The notes beneath the pieces were generated by a model, which saw only the letters and a list, made by a program, of their open reading frames with translations, did no database searches and was not told where the DNA came from. This document shows positions 1 to 6,121 of a stretch of 6,121 nucleotides of DNA, one piece after another. Source of the stretch: Burkholderiaceae bacterium (GTDB taxonomy: Bacteria > Pseudomonadota > Gammaproteobacteria > Burkholderiales > Burkholderiaceae); NCBI GenBank assembly GCA_030151165.1, contig JASLEM010000456.1:1-6121 (forward strand). Reading direction: 5' to 3'. Position numbers and translations under genes: made by a program. Numbering within the stretch: position 1 is the stretch's first letter; every line of letters begins with the position of its first letter.

Positions 1-27
1 GGGCAGGGCCAGGGTTTGAAAGTCCAT
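1..27 (-). CDS. pepA: Leucyl aminopeptidase PepA, N-terminal 9 codons (partial)
   Basis: Read on the minus strand from the ATG at 27-25, the frame gives MDFQTLALP and runs off the left edge. This resembles the start of betaproteobacterial leucyl aminopeptidases (M-x-F-x-x-x-x-L-x type starts), and pepA lies divergently next to lptF-lptG in Escherichia coli and in many Burkholderiales. PepA is a cytosolic di-metal M17 peptidase that removes N-terminal residues from peptides; in E. coli it also binds DNA. Only nine residues are visible, so the call rests mainly on the conserved gene order plus the short N-terminal match; none of the catalytic region is in the window. There is no clear Shine-Dalgarno upstream (the nearest is a weak CGAG). 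If the start is right, only 36 bp separate it from the lptF start. Confidence 0.72.
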
Positions 28-63
28 AGTAGGCTCGTTGGCTCGATTGGAGATAATCGGTCG
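28..63. promoter_or_regulatory. Divergent pepA/lptF promoter spacer
   Basis: This 36-bp stretch is the whole space between the pepA and lptF start codons, so it and the two gene starts must hold promoters for both directions. It is more AT-rich than its surroundings around 46-57. It contains the -10-like GATAAT at 52-57 on the plus strand, and alternating copies of CGATT/AATCG in and around it. No good TTGACA-like -35 lies at normal spacing for the lptF direction: the TTGAAA at 16-21 is about 30 bp from the -10, too far for ordinary sigma-70 geometry. The pepA promoter is not resolved; a 4/6 minus-strand hexamer (GATTAT) overlaps the same site. Confidence 0.5.
52..57 (+). promoter_or_regulatory. 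Candidate lptF -10 element with leaderless spacing
   Basis: GATAAT matches the sigma-70 -10 consensus TATAAT at five of six positions. Six bases follow before the A of the lptF ATG at 64, which is the usual distance from a -10 box to the transcription start, so the mRNA may begin at or within a base or two of the start codon. An alternative reading is that GGAG at 49-52 is a Shine-Dalgarno with an 11-nt spacer, slightly long, on a transcript started further upstream. The sequence cannot decide between the two; no good -35 supports either. Confidence 0.42.
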
Positions 64-82
64 ATGTTATTCGATTCGACCG
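58..82. repeat. Inverted repeat over the lptF start codon
   Basis: A perfect 7-bp inverted repeat, CGGTCGA at 58-64 and TCGACCG at 76-82, is separated by 11 bp and centred at 70. It covers the lptF start codon and the first six codons. A second dyad, CGATT at 44-48 with AATCG at 55-59, straddles the -10 candidate, and a third CGATT lies at 72-76, giving three half-sites in alternating orientation. This could be a repressor site or just the chance product of TCGA-rich sequence; the right arm is also constrained by coding. Confidence 0.35.
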
Positions 83-1167
83 TCCGCAAGGAGTTGGCGC
101 GCAGCTTCGGCGCGACGCTGATGGTGCTGCTCACCATCTTCATGACGAACATGGTGATCCGCACGCTGGGCCTCGCCGCCAACGGCGCGGTGGCGGCGCA
201 GGACGTGTTCTTCGTCTTCACGCTGCTCGCGCTGCAGTCGCTGCCCACCATCCTCGCGCTGTCGCTGTTCGTCGGCGTGATCATCACGCTCGGGCGCATG
301 TACCGCGAGAGCGAGATGGCGATCTGGTTCTCGAGCGGGATCGGCCTCGCGCGCTTCATCCGCCCTGTGCTTGTGACGAGCTGGCCCGTGATCGTGCTGA
401 TCGCCGGCCTCATGCTGTTCGTCTGGCCGTGGAGCTACGGCCAGTACAACGACCTGCGCCAGCGCTTCGAGCAGCGCGCCGACGTGCTGCGCGCCTCGCC
501 CGGCCAGTTCCAGACCTCGGCCGACGGCCACCGCGTGTTCTTCGTCGAGAAGGCCGCCAGTGCCGCGGTGGGCGGCGGGCGCAACGTGTTCATCATGAAC
601 GACCTCGGCACCAAGGAGTCGGTGGCGGTGTCGCAGTCGGGCAAGCTGCAGAACGTCGGCAACGACCGCTTCCTGGTGCTGGACTCGGGCCACATGCAGC
701 AGACCGACAAGACCACCGGCGAACACACGCACGTCGAGTTCGAGCACTACAGCGTGCACGCCGGCGAGAGCAGCGGCGGGCCGTCGGGCGCGCCGTCGCC
801 GCGCGCGGTCGACACCGCCGACCTGCTGATCGGCGGCGGCCCGGCCTACATGGGCGAGCTCACGTGGCGCCTCGGCCTGATCCTGGGCGCGACCAACCTG
901 CTGTTCATGGCGATCAGCCTGTCGGCCACCAACCCGCGCCGCGCGAGCAACTGGAGCCTGGTGTTCGCGCTGCTCGCGTTCGTCATCTACTACAACCTGC
1001 TGAACCTCTCGCAGGCCTGGGTCGGCAACGGGCGGGTCAACATCGTCGTCGCGCTGGTGGGGCTGCACGGCATCGCCTTCGTCGTCGGCATCGGGCTGAT
1101 CTGGTGGCGCGAGCACGCGACGGTGATCCATCCGCTGAAGCTGCTGCTGGGCCGGGGCAACCGATGA
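64..1167 (+). CDS. lptF: LPS export ABC transporter permease LptF
   Basis: LptF is one of two inner-membrane subunits of LptB2FG, which uses ATP hydrolysis by cytosolic LptB to extract lipopolysaccharide from the inner membrane and pass it to LptC and the periplasmic bridge. The product is 367 residues, matching the family (E. coli 366). Hydrophobic segments lie at about 13-35, 48-77, 100-121, 268-288, 298-317 and 325-347: three helices, a periplasmic beta-jellyroll region at about 125-255, then three more helices. The cytoplasmic GRMYRESEM stretch (77-85) matches the family's coupling helix that contacts LptB. SPGQF (145-149) resembles the conserved opening of the periplasmic domain. A Gly/Ser/Pro loop (234-246) precedes helix 4 and looks like a lineage-specific insertion. 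The ATG at 64 is preferred over the TTG at 16 because the latter would run into pepA and adds 16 residues unlike the family. Codon 2 is TTA, unusual in this GC-rich context. The stop overlaps the lptG start. Confidence 0.95.
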   Translation: MLFDSTVRKELARSFGATLMVLLTIFMTNMVIRTLGLAANGAVAAQDVFFVFTLLALQSLPTILALSLFVGVIITLGRMYRESEMAIWFSSGIGLARFIRPVLVTSWPVIVLIAGLMLFVWPWSYGQYNDLRQRFEQRADVLRASPGQFQTSADGHRVFFVEKAASAAVGGGRNVFIMNDLGTKESVAVSQSGKLQNVGNDRFLVLDSGHMQQTDKTTGEHTHVEFEHYSVHAGESSGGPSGAPSPRAVDTADLLIGGGPAYMGELTWRLGLILGATNLLFMAISLSATNPRRASNWSLVFALLAFVIYYNLLNLSQAWVGNGRVNIVVALVGLHGIAFVVGIGLIWWREHATVIHPLKLLLGRGNR

Positions 1168-2285
1168 AGACCGTCCGCAACCTCCTCTACCGCGACGTCT
1201 TCTGGTCGGTGTTCTTCGTCACCGTCGCGTTCATCGCCCTCTTCTTCTTCATCGACTTCGTCGACGAGATGAGCCGCGTCGGCCGCAACGCCTACACGCT
1301 CAAGGCGGCCGCGCTCGCGACGCTGCTGGAGCAGCCGGGCCACGTCTACGAGCTGTTCCCGATCGCGGTGCTGATCGGCACGATCTACTCGATGGCGCGG
1401 CTCGCGCAGTCGTCCGAGTTCACGATCCTGCGCACGGCGGGCCTCGGCCCCGGCCGCGCGCTGGGCCTGCTCGGCGTGATCGGCCTGCTGTTCGCGGCGC
1501 TGACCTTCGGGCTCGGCGAGTACGTCACCCCGCACAGCGAGCAGGCCGCGGCCTTCCTCAAGGCGCGCTTCGGCATGGGGCTGGCGATCGGGCGCACCGG
1601 CGCGTGGCTCAAGGAGCACCGCACCGACGCCGACGGCGACCGCAGCATCACGGTCAACGTGCGCGGCGTCGGCAAGGACGGCGAGCTGACCGGCGTGCGC
1701 ATCTTCGAGATGGACAGCAACGGCCGCGAGGTGCGCAGCCTCTACGCGGAGCACGCCGTCGTGCCGCGCACCAAGACCATCCACGAGTGGACGCTGCAGC
1801 AGGTCACCGAGACGACGTGGTTCCCGCGCACGCCCACGAGCGAGCCGCACGTCGAGCAGAAGGAAGTGCCGCAGATGACCTGGGCGACGACGCTCAACGC
1901 CTCCGTCGCGGCGGCCGCGGTGCTGCCGGTGCAGAGCATGGGCGCCGTCGACCTGTGGCGCTATAGCACCCACCTGGCAGAGCAGGAGCAGGCGTCGCAG
2001 ACCTACCGAATCCAGTTCTGGAAGCGCGTGCTGTACCCGTTCGCCTGCCTCGTGATGGTCGCGCTCGCGCTGCCGTTCGCCTACCTGCATGCGCGCGCCG
2101 GCGGGGTGAGCGTCAAGGTGTTCGGCGGCATCATGCTGGGCATCAGCTTCGTGCTGCTGAACAACGTCGTCGGCCACCTCGGGCTGCTGCACGACTGGAC
2201 GCCGTGGGTCGCCGCGTCGGTGCCGAGCGTCGTCTACCTGCTGCTCTCGATGTCGGCGTTCGCATGGCTGGTGAGGTATCGATGA
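1164..2285 (+). CDS. lptG: LPS export ABC transporter permease LptG
   Basis: LptG is the partner of LptF in the LptB2FG lipopolysaccharide extractor; the two line the membrane cavity that takes up LPS. The product is 373 residues (E. coli LptG 360). Helices are at about 14-36, 61-82, 98-120, 288-309, 316-338 and 351-371, with a periplasmic beta domain at roughly 122-285. The cytoplasmic stretch MARLAQSSEFTILRTAG (77-93) is the coupling-helix region that docks on LptB and is strongly family-like, as are GEYVTPHSEQ (118-127) and the FWKR-YPFAC entry to helix 4 (285-295). The ATG at 1164 shares ATGA with the lptF stop, and GGGG at 1154-1157 gives a weak Shine-Dalgarno six bases upstream, so translational coupling is likely. 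A much longer upstream extension of this frame is only open reading through lptF. There is no lptB or lptC in the window; these are normally encoded elsewhere. Confidence 0.95.
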   Translation: MKTVRNLLYRDVFWSVFFVTVAFIALFFFIDFVDEMSRVGRNAYTLKAAALATLLEQPGHVYELFPIAVLIGTIYSMARLAQSSEFTILRTAGLGPGRALGLLGVIGLLFAALTFGLGEYVTPHSEQAAAFLKARFGMGLAIGRTGAWLKEHRTDADGDRSITVNVRGVGKDGELTGVRIFEMDSNGREVRSLYAEHAVVPRTKTIHEWTLQQVTETTWFPRTPTSEPHVEQKEVPQMTWATTLNASVAAAAVLPVQSMGAVDLWRYSTHLAEQEQASQTYRIQFWKRVLYPFACLVMVALALPFAYLHARAGGVSVKVFGGIMLGISFVLLNNVVGHLGLLHDWTPWVAASVPSVVYLLLSMSAFAWLVRYR

Positions 2286-2296
2286 ACCCGTTGGAC

Positions 2297-2301
2297 GGAG
2301 G
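2297..2301 (+). promoter_or_regulatory. Shine-Dalgarno for cbiX
   Basis: GGAGG lies six bases before the ATG at 2308. It is the only strong ribosome site between lptF and the end of cbiX, and shows that cbiX starts its own translation after the 22-bp gap behind lptG. Confidence 0.75.
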
Positions 2302-2307
2302 ACCCGC

Positions 2308-2724
2308 ATGACGATCCGCGGCCTGGTGCTGCTCGCGCACGGCGCGCGCGACCCCTCGTGGGCCGCGCCTTTCGAGGCCGCGGCGCGGCGCGCGCACATG
2401 AAGTCGCCCGAGACGCTCGTGCGCCTCGCGTTCCTCGAGCTGATGTCGCCCGACCTCGCCACCGTCGGCTACGAGCTGGCCGGCCTCGGCTGCACGCGCG
2501 TCGACATCGTGCCGCTGTTCCTCGGCGCGGGCGGCCACGTGCGGCGCGACGTGCCGGCGCAGGTCGAGGCGCTGCGCGCCGCGCACAACGGCATCGCGTG
2601 GACGCTGCACGACGCCGTCGGCGAGACCGCGCGCGTGATCGCGGCGCTCGCTGACGCTGCGCTCGACCTCGCGGGCCTCGGCCGGCACTTCGACCCCGAT
2701 CCCCACGACTTCACCGGCACATGA
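2308..2724 (+). CDS. cbiX: Sirohydrochlorin chelatase, short CbiX type
   Basis: CbiX/SirB-family chelatases insert a divalent metal into sirohydrochlorin: cobalt for the anaerobic cobalamin path, or iron to make siroheme for sulfite and nitrite reductases. The product is 138 residues, a single domain like the short CbiX(S) enzymes that work as dimers, and about half the length of two-domain CbiX/SirB. The N-terminal LLAHGARDPSW (8-18) is the family signature with the metal-binding, catalytic His11; the second His is in FLGAGGHVRRDVP (71-83), His77. The central ARRAHMK...LAFLELMSPDL region fits the chelatase fold. No signal peptide is seen, so it is cytosolic. The neighbouring cysB favours the iron/siroheme role over cobalamin, but metal choice cannot be read from the sequence. 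It begins 22 bp after lptG behind a good GGAGG, and its stop overlaps the cysB start by ATGA. Confidence 0.88.
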   Translation: MTIRGLVLLAHGARDPSWAAPFEAAARRAHMKSPETLVRLAFLELMSPDLATVGYELAGLGCTRVDIVPLFLGAGGHVRRDVPAQVEALRAAHNGIAWTLHDAVGETARVIAALADAALDLAGLGRHFDPDPHDFTGT

Positions 2725-3660
2725 ACCTGCACCAGTTCCGATTCGTGCAGGAGGCGGTGCGCCGCAACCTCAACCTGACCGAGACCGCGAAGGCCCTCTT
2801 CACGTCGCAACCCGGCATCTCGAAGGCCATCCTCGAGCTCGAGGAAGAGCTCGGCGTCGATCTCTTCGTGCGCCACGGCAAGCGCCTGCGCCGCGTCACC
2901 GAGCCGGGCCAGGAAGTGCTCAAGGCGATCGACGTGATCCTGCGCGAGGTCGCGAACATGAAGCGCATCGGCGAGGAGTATTCCAAGCAGGACGCCGGCA
3001 CGCTCTCGATCGCCGCCACCCACACGCAGGCGCGCTACGTCCTGCCCGAGCCGGTCGCGCAACTGCGCCGGCGCTTCCCGAAGGTGCAGGTGAGCCTGCA
3101 CCAGGGCTCGCCGGCGCAGGTCGTGCAGATGCTGCTCGACGGCACCGCCGACATCGGCCTCGCGACGGAGTCGCTCTCCGAGCCCGAGGATCTCGTCTCC
3201 CTGCCCTGCTACGAGTGGGAGCACGTGATCGTGATGCGCGCCGACCACCCGCTGGCCGAGATCGAGAAGATCACGCTCGAGCAGCTCGCCGGCGAGACGC
3301 TGATCTCGTACCACCCGTCGTTCACCGGCCGCAAGCGCATCGACGCCGCGTTCGCGCAGCGCCGCCTCAAGCCGAACATCGCGCTCGAGGCGATCGATTC
3401 CGACGTCATCAAGACCTACGTGAAGTCGGGGCTCGGCATCGGCATCGTCGCCGAGATGGCGGTGCGCGACGATCCGCCCGGCGGCGAGCTCGTGAGCCGG
3501 CCCGCCGGCTATCTGTTCGGCCGCAACACCACGCGCGTCGCGTTCCGCCGCGGCGCCTACCTGCGCGGCTACGTGCTGACCTTCGCCGAGCTGCTGTCCG
3601 ACCGCCTGACCCGCCCGCTGCTGCTGCGCGCGCTCGGTGGCGAGTCCGAAGGAGAGAACT

Positions 3661-3671
<11 letters not shown>
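2721..3671 (+). CDS. cysB: CysB-type LysR regulator of sulfur assimilation
   Basis: CysB is a tetrameric LysR-type activator of sulfate uptake and cysteine synthesis genes, induced by N-acetylserine and antagonised by sulfide or thiosulfate. The 316-residue product (E. coli 324) has the winged helix-turn-helix at about 1-60, including LTETAKALFTSQPGISKAI (19-37), a linker helix to about 90, and a periplasmic-binding-protein-like effector domain. The ligand residues known from enteric CysB are kept at the same numbers: Thr100, Thr102 and Gln103 in THTQARY, Thr149 in LATE, and Thr202 in FTGR. DSDVIKTYVKSGLGIGIVAEMAV (226-248) is also strongly CysB-like. Close relatives with other targets are Cbl and SsuR (sulfonate use), and these cannot be fully excluded. 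The start is fixed by the ATGA overlap with cbiX and lacks its own Shine-Dalgarno, suggesting translational coupling. Its last 11 bp overlap the next gene. Confidence 0.9.
3650..3654 (+). promoter_or_regulatory. Shine-Dalgarno deciding the ybdL start
   Basis: AGGAG inside the end of cysB lies six bases before the ATG at 3661. It fixes the aminotransferase start there rather than at the in-frame ATG at 3637, which has no such site and would add eight residues unlike the family. Confidence 0.8.
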
Positions 3672-4845
<1,174 letters not shown>

Positions 4846-4848
4846 GCC

Positions 4849-4859
4849 CGCGCGCGCGC
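4849..4859. repeat. Short alternating CG tract
   Basis: An uninterrupted alternating CGCGCGCGCGC run lies between the ybdL stop and the terminator. Such tracts can adopt Z-DNA under negative supercoiling, which builds up near converging gene ends only if transcription reads through; at 11 bp this may be nothing more than GC-rich sequence. Confidence 0.4.
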
Positions 4860-4860
4860 C

Positions 4861-4895
4861 AAAAACCAACGGGGCGCGAGGCCCCGTTCTTCGTT
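4861..4895. terminator. Bidirectional intrinsic terminator between convergent genes
   Basis: A perfect 8-bp stem, AACGGGGC at 4868-4875 and GCCCCGTT at 4881-4888, encloses the 5-nt loop GCGAG. On the plus strand it is followed by CTTCGTT, a modest U-rich tail for the lptF-to-ybdL unit. On the minus strand it is followed by GG and then TTTTT (the A-run at 4861-4865), a better tail for the FimV-like gene. It lies between the two converging stop codons, 22 bp after ybdL and 28 bp after the minus-strand stop. Confidence 0.85.
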
Positions 4896-4902
4896 CGACG
4901 CG

Positions 4903-4915
4903 CCGTCCGCGACGG
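4903..4915 (-). other. Small hairpin just after the minus-strand stop
   Basis: CCGTC at 4903-4907 and GACGG at 4911-4915 form a 5-bp stem with a 3-nt loop, starting one base past the stop of the FimV-like gene. There is no T-run next to it, so it is not a terminator alone; it may protect the 3' end or assist the larger hairpin downstream. Confidence 0.35.
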
Positions 4916-4916
4916 A

Positions 4917-6121
4917 TCAGCGCTTGGTCGGGATGTCGTCCGGCGACGGCTTGGTCGTGTCCCAGTCGAGCGGCGACGGCGGCGGCTTCGTCGCCTCGAT
5001 CGGTGCGAGGCTCAGCGCGTCGAGCGTGGCATGGACGCCGTCCCCGAAACCGCTGCGGGTCGCGTGATCCTCGACCTCCAGGTCGGGCAGGTTCGGGATC
5101 TCGAGGTCGAGGCCCCCGGCCATGCGCGTGGGCGCGAAGTCGTCCGGCGTCCCGTGCGCGTCGGGCAGCGCAGCGACTTCCAGCGGCAGGTCGAGCTCGT
5201 TGATCTCGGTGGCCGACGGATACGGCGTGTGCGACGTGCCGTACGGGTCGTCCAGCGGCAGCAGCACGTCGACCGGCGTGCCGGCGGCGCCGCCGCCCTG
5301 CTGCCACAGGTCGCGCGCCAGCGAGTACAGCACCAGGACGTCGCGGTAGGCCGGCAGGTCGAACAGCTCGCTCGTGTCGTCGCGCTTGAACAGCAGGCCC
5401 TCGAGCACCGCCATCGCGTCGATCGGCGACGGCCACGCGGCCTGCACCAGCGCGATGGTCTCGGGATAGTCCTCCAGCGTGCGGCCGGCGGACGGGCCGG
5501 TGTCCCAGTCGGGCGCGTAGGCGTTGAAGCGACGGTTGAAGCGGGCGCGCGTGCGCTCGTAGGCGGCGCGGTCGCCCTGGCGGCGATAGATCTCGAGCAG
5601 CTTGGTGTACGGCAGCGGGCTCTGGCCGCCGGCGCTGCGCAGGTGCGACATCAGCAGGTCGACGGCCGCATCCTCCTGGCCCAGCGCGATGAAGAAATCG
5701 GCCTGCTGCTCCAGGTCGAGCAGCTCCTCGACCGACAGCTCGCGCGGCGCGGCCTCGGACGCCATCATCGCGGCCATCGCCTGGCGGTCGAGCGGACGCG
5801 TGGCGGTCTGGTCGACGTAGGCGGTGGCGCCACGGGCGTCGGTGTCGTCCTCGTCGTTGAGCGTGAGGTCGGGATACGCCGGCTCGCTGGGCGCCGCGGC
5901 GGCCGCGCGTTCGCGCAGGTCGACGGCGGGTGCAGCCACGGGCGCTTCCACCGGCGGGGCCGGCGCGGGTTCGGGCGCGGCGGGCGGCAACGTGCCCAAC
6001 TGGGATTGGTTGAACCAGTCGCTGTGCGCGATGCGGTTCTGCTGGCGCAGCTTCCACAGCAGCGCCGCGATGCCGGCCACGGCGACGGCCAGCAGGCCGA
6101 GCAGCCACGGCATCCAGTCGC
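4917..6121 (-). CDS. FimV-like membrane-anchored TPR protein, C-terminal part (5' incomplete)
   Basis: The frame is open to the right edge: the codons before the Met at 6113 read Asp-Trp, no ribosome site is visible, and the N-terminus probably lies outside. Counting from that Met (398 residues seen): one transmembrane helix at about 2-20 followed by KLRQQNR, which as a stop-transfer signal would put the rest in the cytoplasm; a Pro/Ala-rich linker at 42-80; a helical TPR-like region at about 127-200 with EELLDLEQQADFFIALGQ and EDAAVDLLMSHL; the motif RFNRRFNAYAPDW (191-203); a second helical block at about 215-272; and an acidic, proline-rich tail. This matches the C-terminal half of FimV/TspA/HubP-family proteins, which organise polar type IV pilus and motility machinery, and similar Burkholderiales proteins usually labelled FimV-like. 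FimV proteins often carry an N-terminal LysM region; none is in view. Function is inferred from architecture only. The gene converges on ybdL and is not followed by truA, unlike canonical fimV. Confidence 0.68.
   Translation of the reverse strand, partial: DWMPWLLGLLAVAVAGIAALLWKLRQQNRIAHSDWFNQSQLGTLPPAAPEPAPAPPVEAPVAAPAVDLRERAAAAAPSEPAYPDLTLNDEDDTDARGATAYVDQTATRPLDRQAMAAMMASEAAPRELSVEELLDLEQQADFFIALGQEDAAVDLLMSHLRSAGGQSPLPYTKLLEIYRRQGDRAAYERTRARFNRRFNAYAPDWDTGPSAGRTLEDYPETIALVQAAWPSPIDAMAVLEGLLFKRDDTSELFDLPAYRDVLVLYSLARDLWQQGGGAAGTPVDVLLPLDDPYGTSHTPYPSATEINELDLPLEVAALPDAHGTPDDFAPTRMAGGLDLEIPNLPDLEVEDHATRSGFGDGVHATLDALSLAPIEATKPPPSPLDWDTTKPSPDDIPTKR

Noticed and set aside
16..57. TTGAAA (16-21) paired with GATAAT (52-57) as a standard sigma-70 promoter
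   Set aside because: The spacer is 30 bp, far from the usual 16-18 bp, so TTGAAA is not accepted as the -35.
16..63. TTG at 16 as the lptF start
   Set aside because: It would overlap the pepA start on the other strand, has no ribosome site, and adds 16 residues absent from the LptF family; the ATG at 64 gives the normal N-terminus.
429..1163. Upstream extension of the lptG frame through lptF
   Set aside because: It is Arg/Ala/Pro-rich out-of-frame reading of lptF; LptG homology begins at the ATG at 1164, which overlaps the lptF stop.
990..2462. 490-codon minus-strand frame opposite lptF/lptG/cbiX
   Set aside because: The composition is typical of an antisense shadow (Arg, His, Asp, Glu, Gln, Val), and it lies opposite unambiguous lptF, lptG and cbiX coding.
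3637..3660. ATG at 3637 as the aminotransferase start
   Set aside because: It has no Shine-Dalgarno, whereas the ATG at 3661 has AGGAG six bases upstream and gives a family-like N-terminus.

Overview
The window is very GC-rich, with G/C at most third codon positions. Gene content and protein resemblance point to a betaproteobacterium, most likely of the order Burkholderiales (a Leptothrix/Rubrivivax/Methylibium-like lineage is plausible; the exact genus cannot be read from this sequence). No IS element, integrase, CRISPR array, tRNA or rRNA is visible, and base composition looks even throughout. This looks like ordinary chromosomal backbone, not an island.

Layout. Positions 1-27 (minus strand) hold the first nine codons of a leucyl aminopeptidase gene (pepA) that leaves the window at the left. 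A 36-bp divergent spacer (28-63) separates it from a rightward run of five tightly packed plus-strand genes: lptF (64-1167), lptG (1164-2285), a short sirohydrochlorin chelatase of the CbiX type (2308-2724), a CysB-type LysR regulator (2721-3671) and a YbdL-type methionine aminotransferase (3661-4845). Junctions are 4-bp ATGA overlaps (lptF/lptG and cbiX/cysB), a 22-bp gap (lptG/cbiX) and an 11-bp overlap (cysB/ybdL), so the five genes can be read as one transcription unit. It closes with a strong hairpin at 4868-4888 whose flanks (A-run on the left, T-rich on the right) suit termination from both sides. Converging on it from the right is a minus-strand gene (4917 to beyond 6121) for a membrane-anchored, FimV-like protein with a Pro/Ala linker, a TPR-like region and an acidic tail; its 5' part lies outside the window.

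How the genes fit together. LptF and LptG are the two transmembrane subunits of the LptB2FG transporter, which lifts lipopolysaccharide out of the inner membrane. The three genes behind them share a sulfur theme: CbiX can insert the metal into sirohydrochlorin to make siroheme (cofactor of sulfite reductase), CysB is the regulator of cysteine and sulfate assimilation, and YbdL-type enzymes transaminate methionine and its keto acid. The window therefore couples an essential envelope operon to a small sulfur-metabolism module.

I found no clearly undescribed system. The points most worth a second look are the compact pepA/lptF spacer, where a -10-like hexamer sits at the distance expected of a leaderless lptF mRNA and overlaps interlocking inverted repeats; the cbiX-cysB-ybdL module; and the FimV-like protein, whose downstream neighbour is not the truA expected for the canonical fimV locus.
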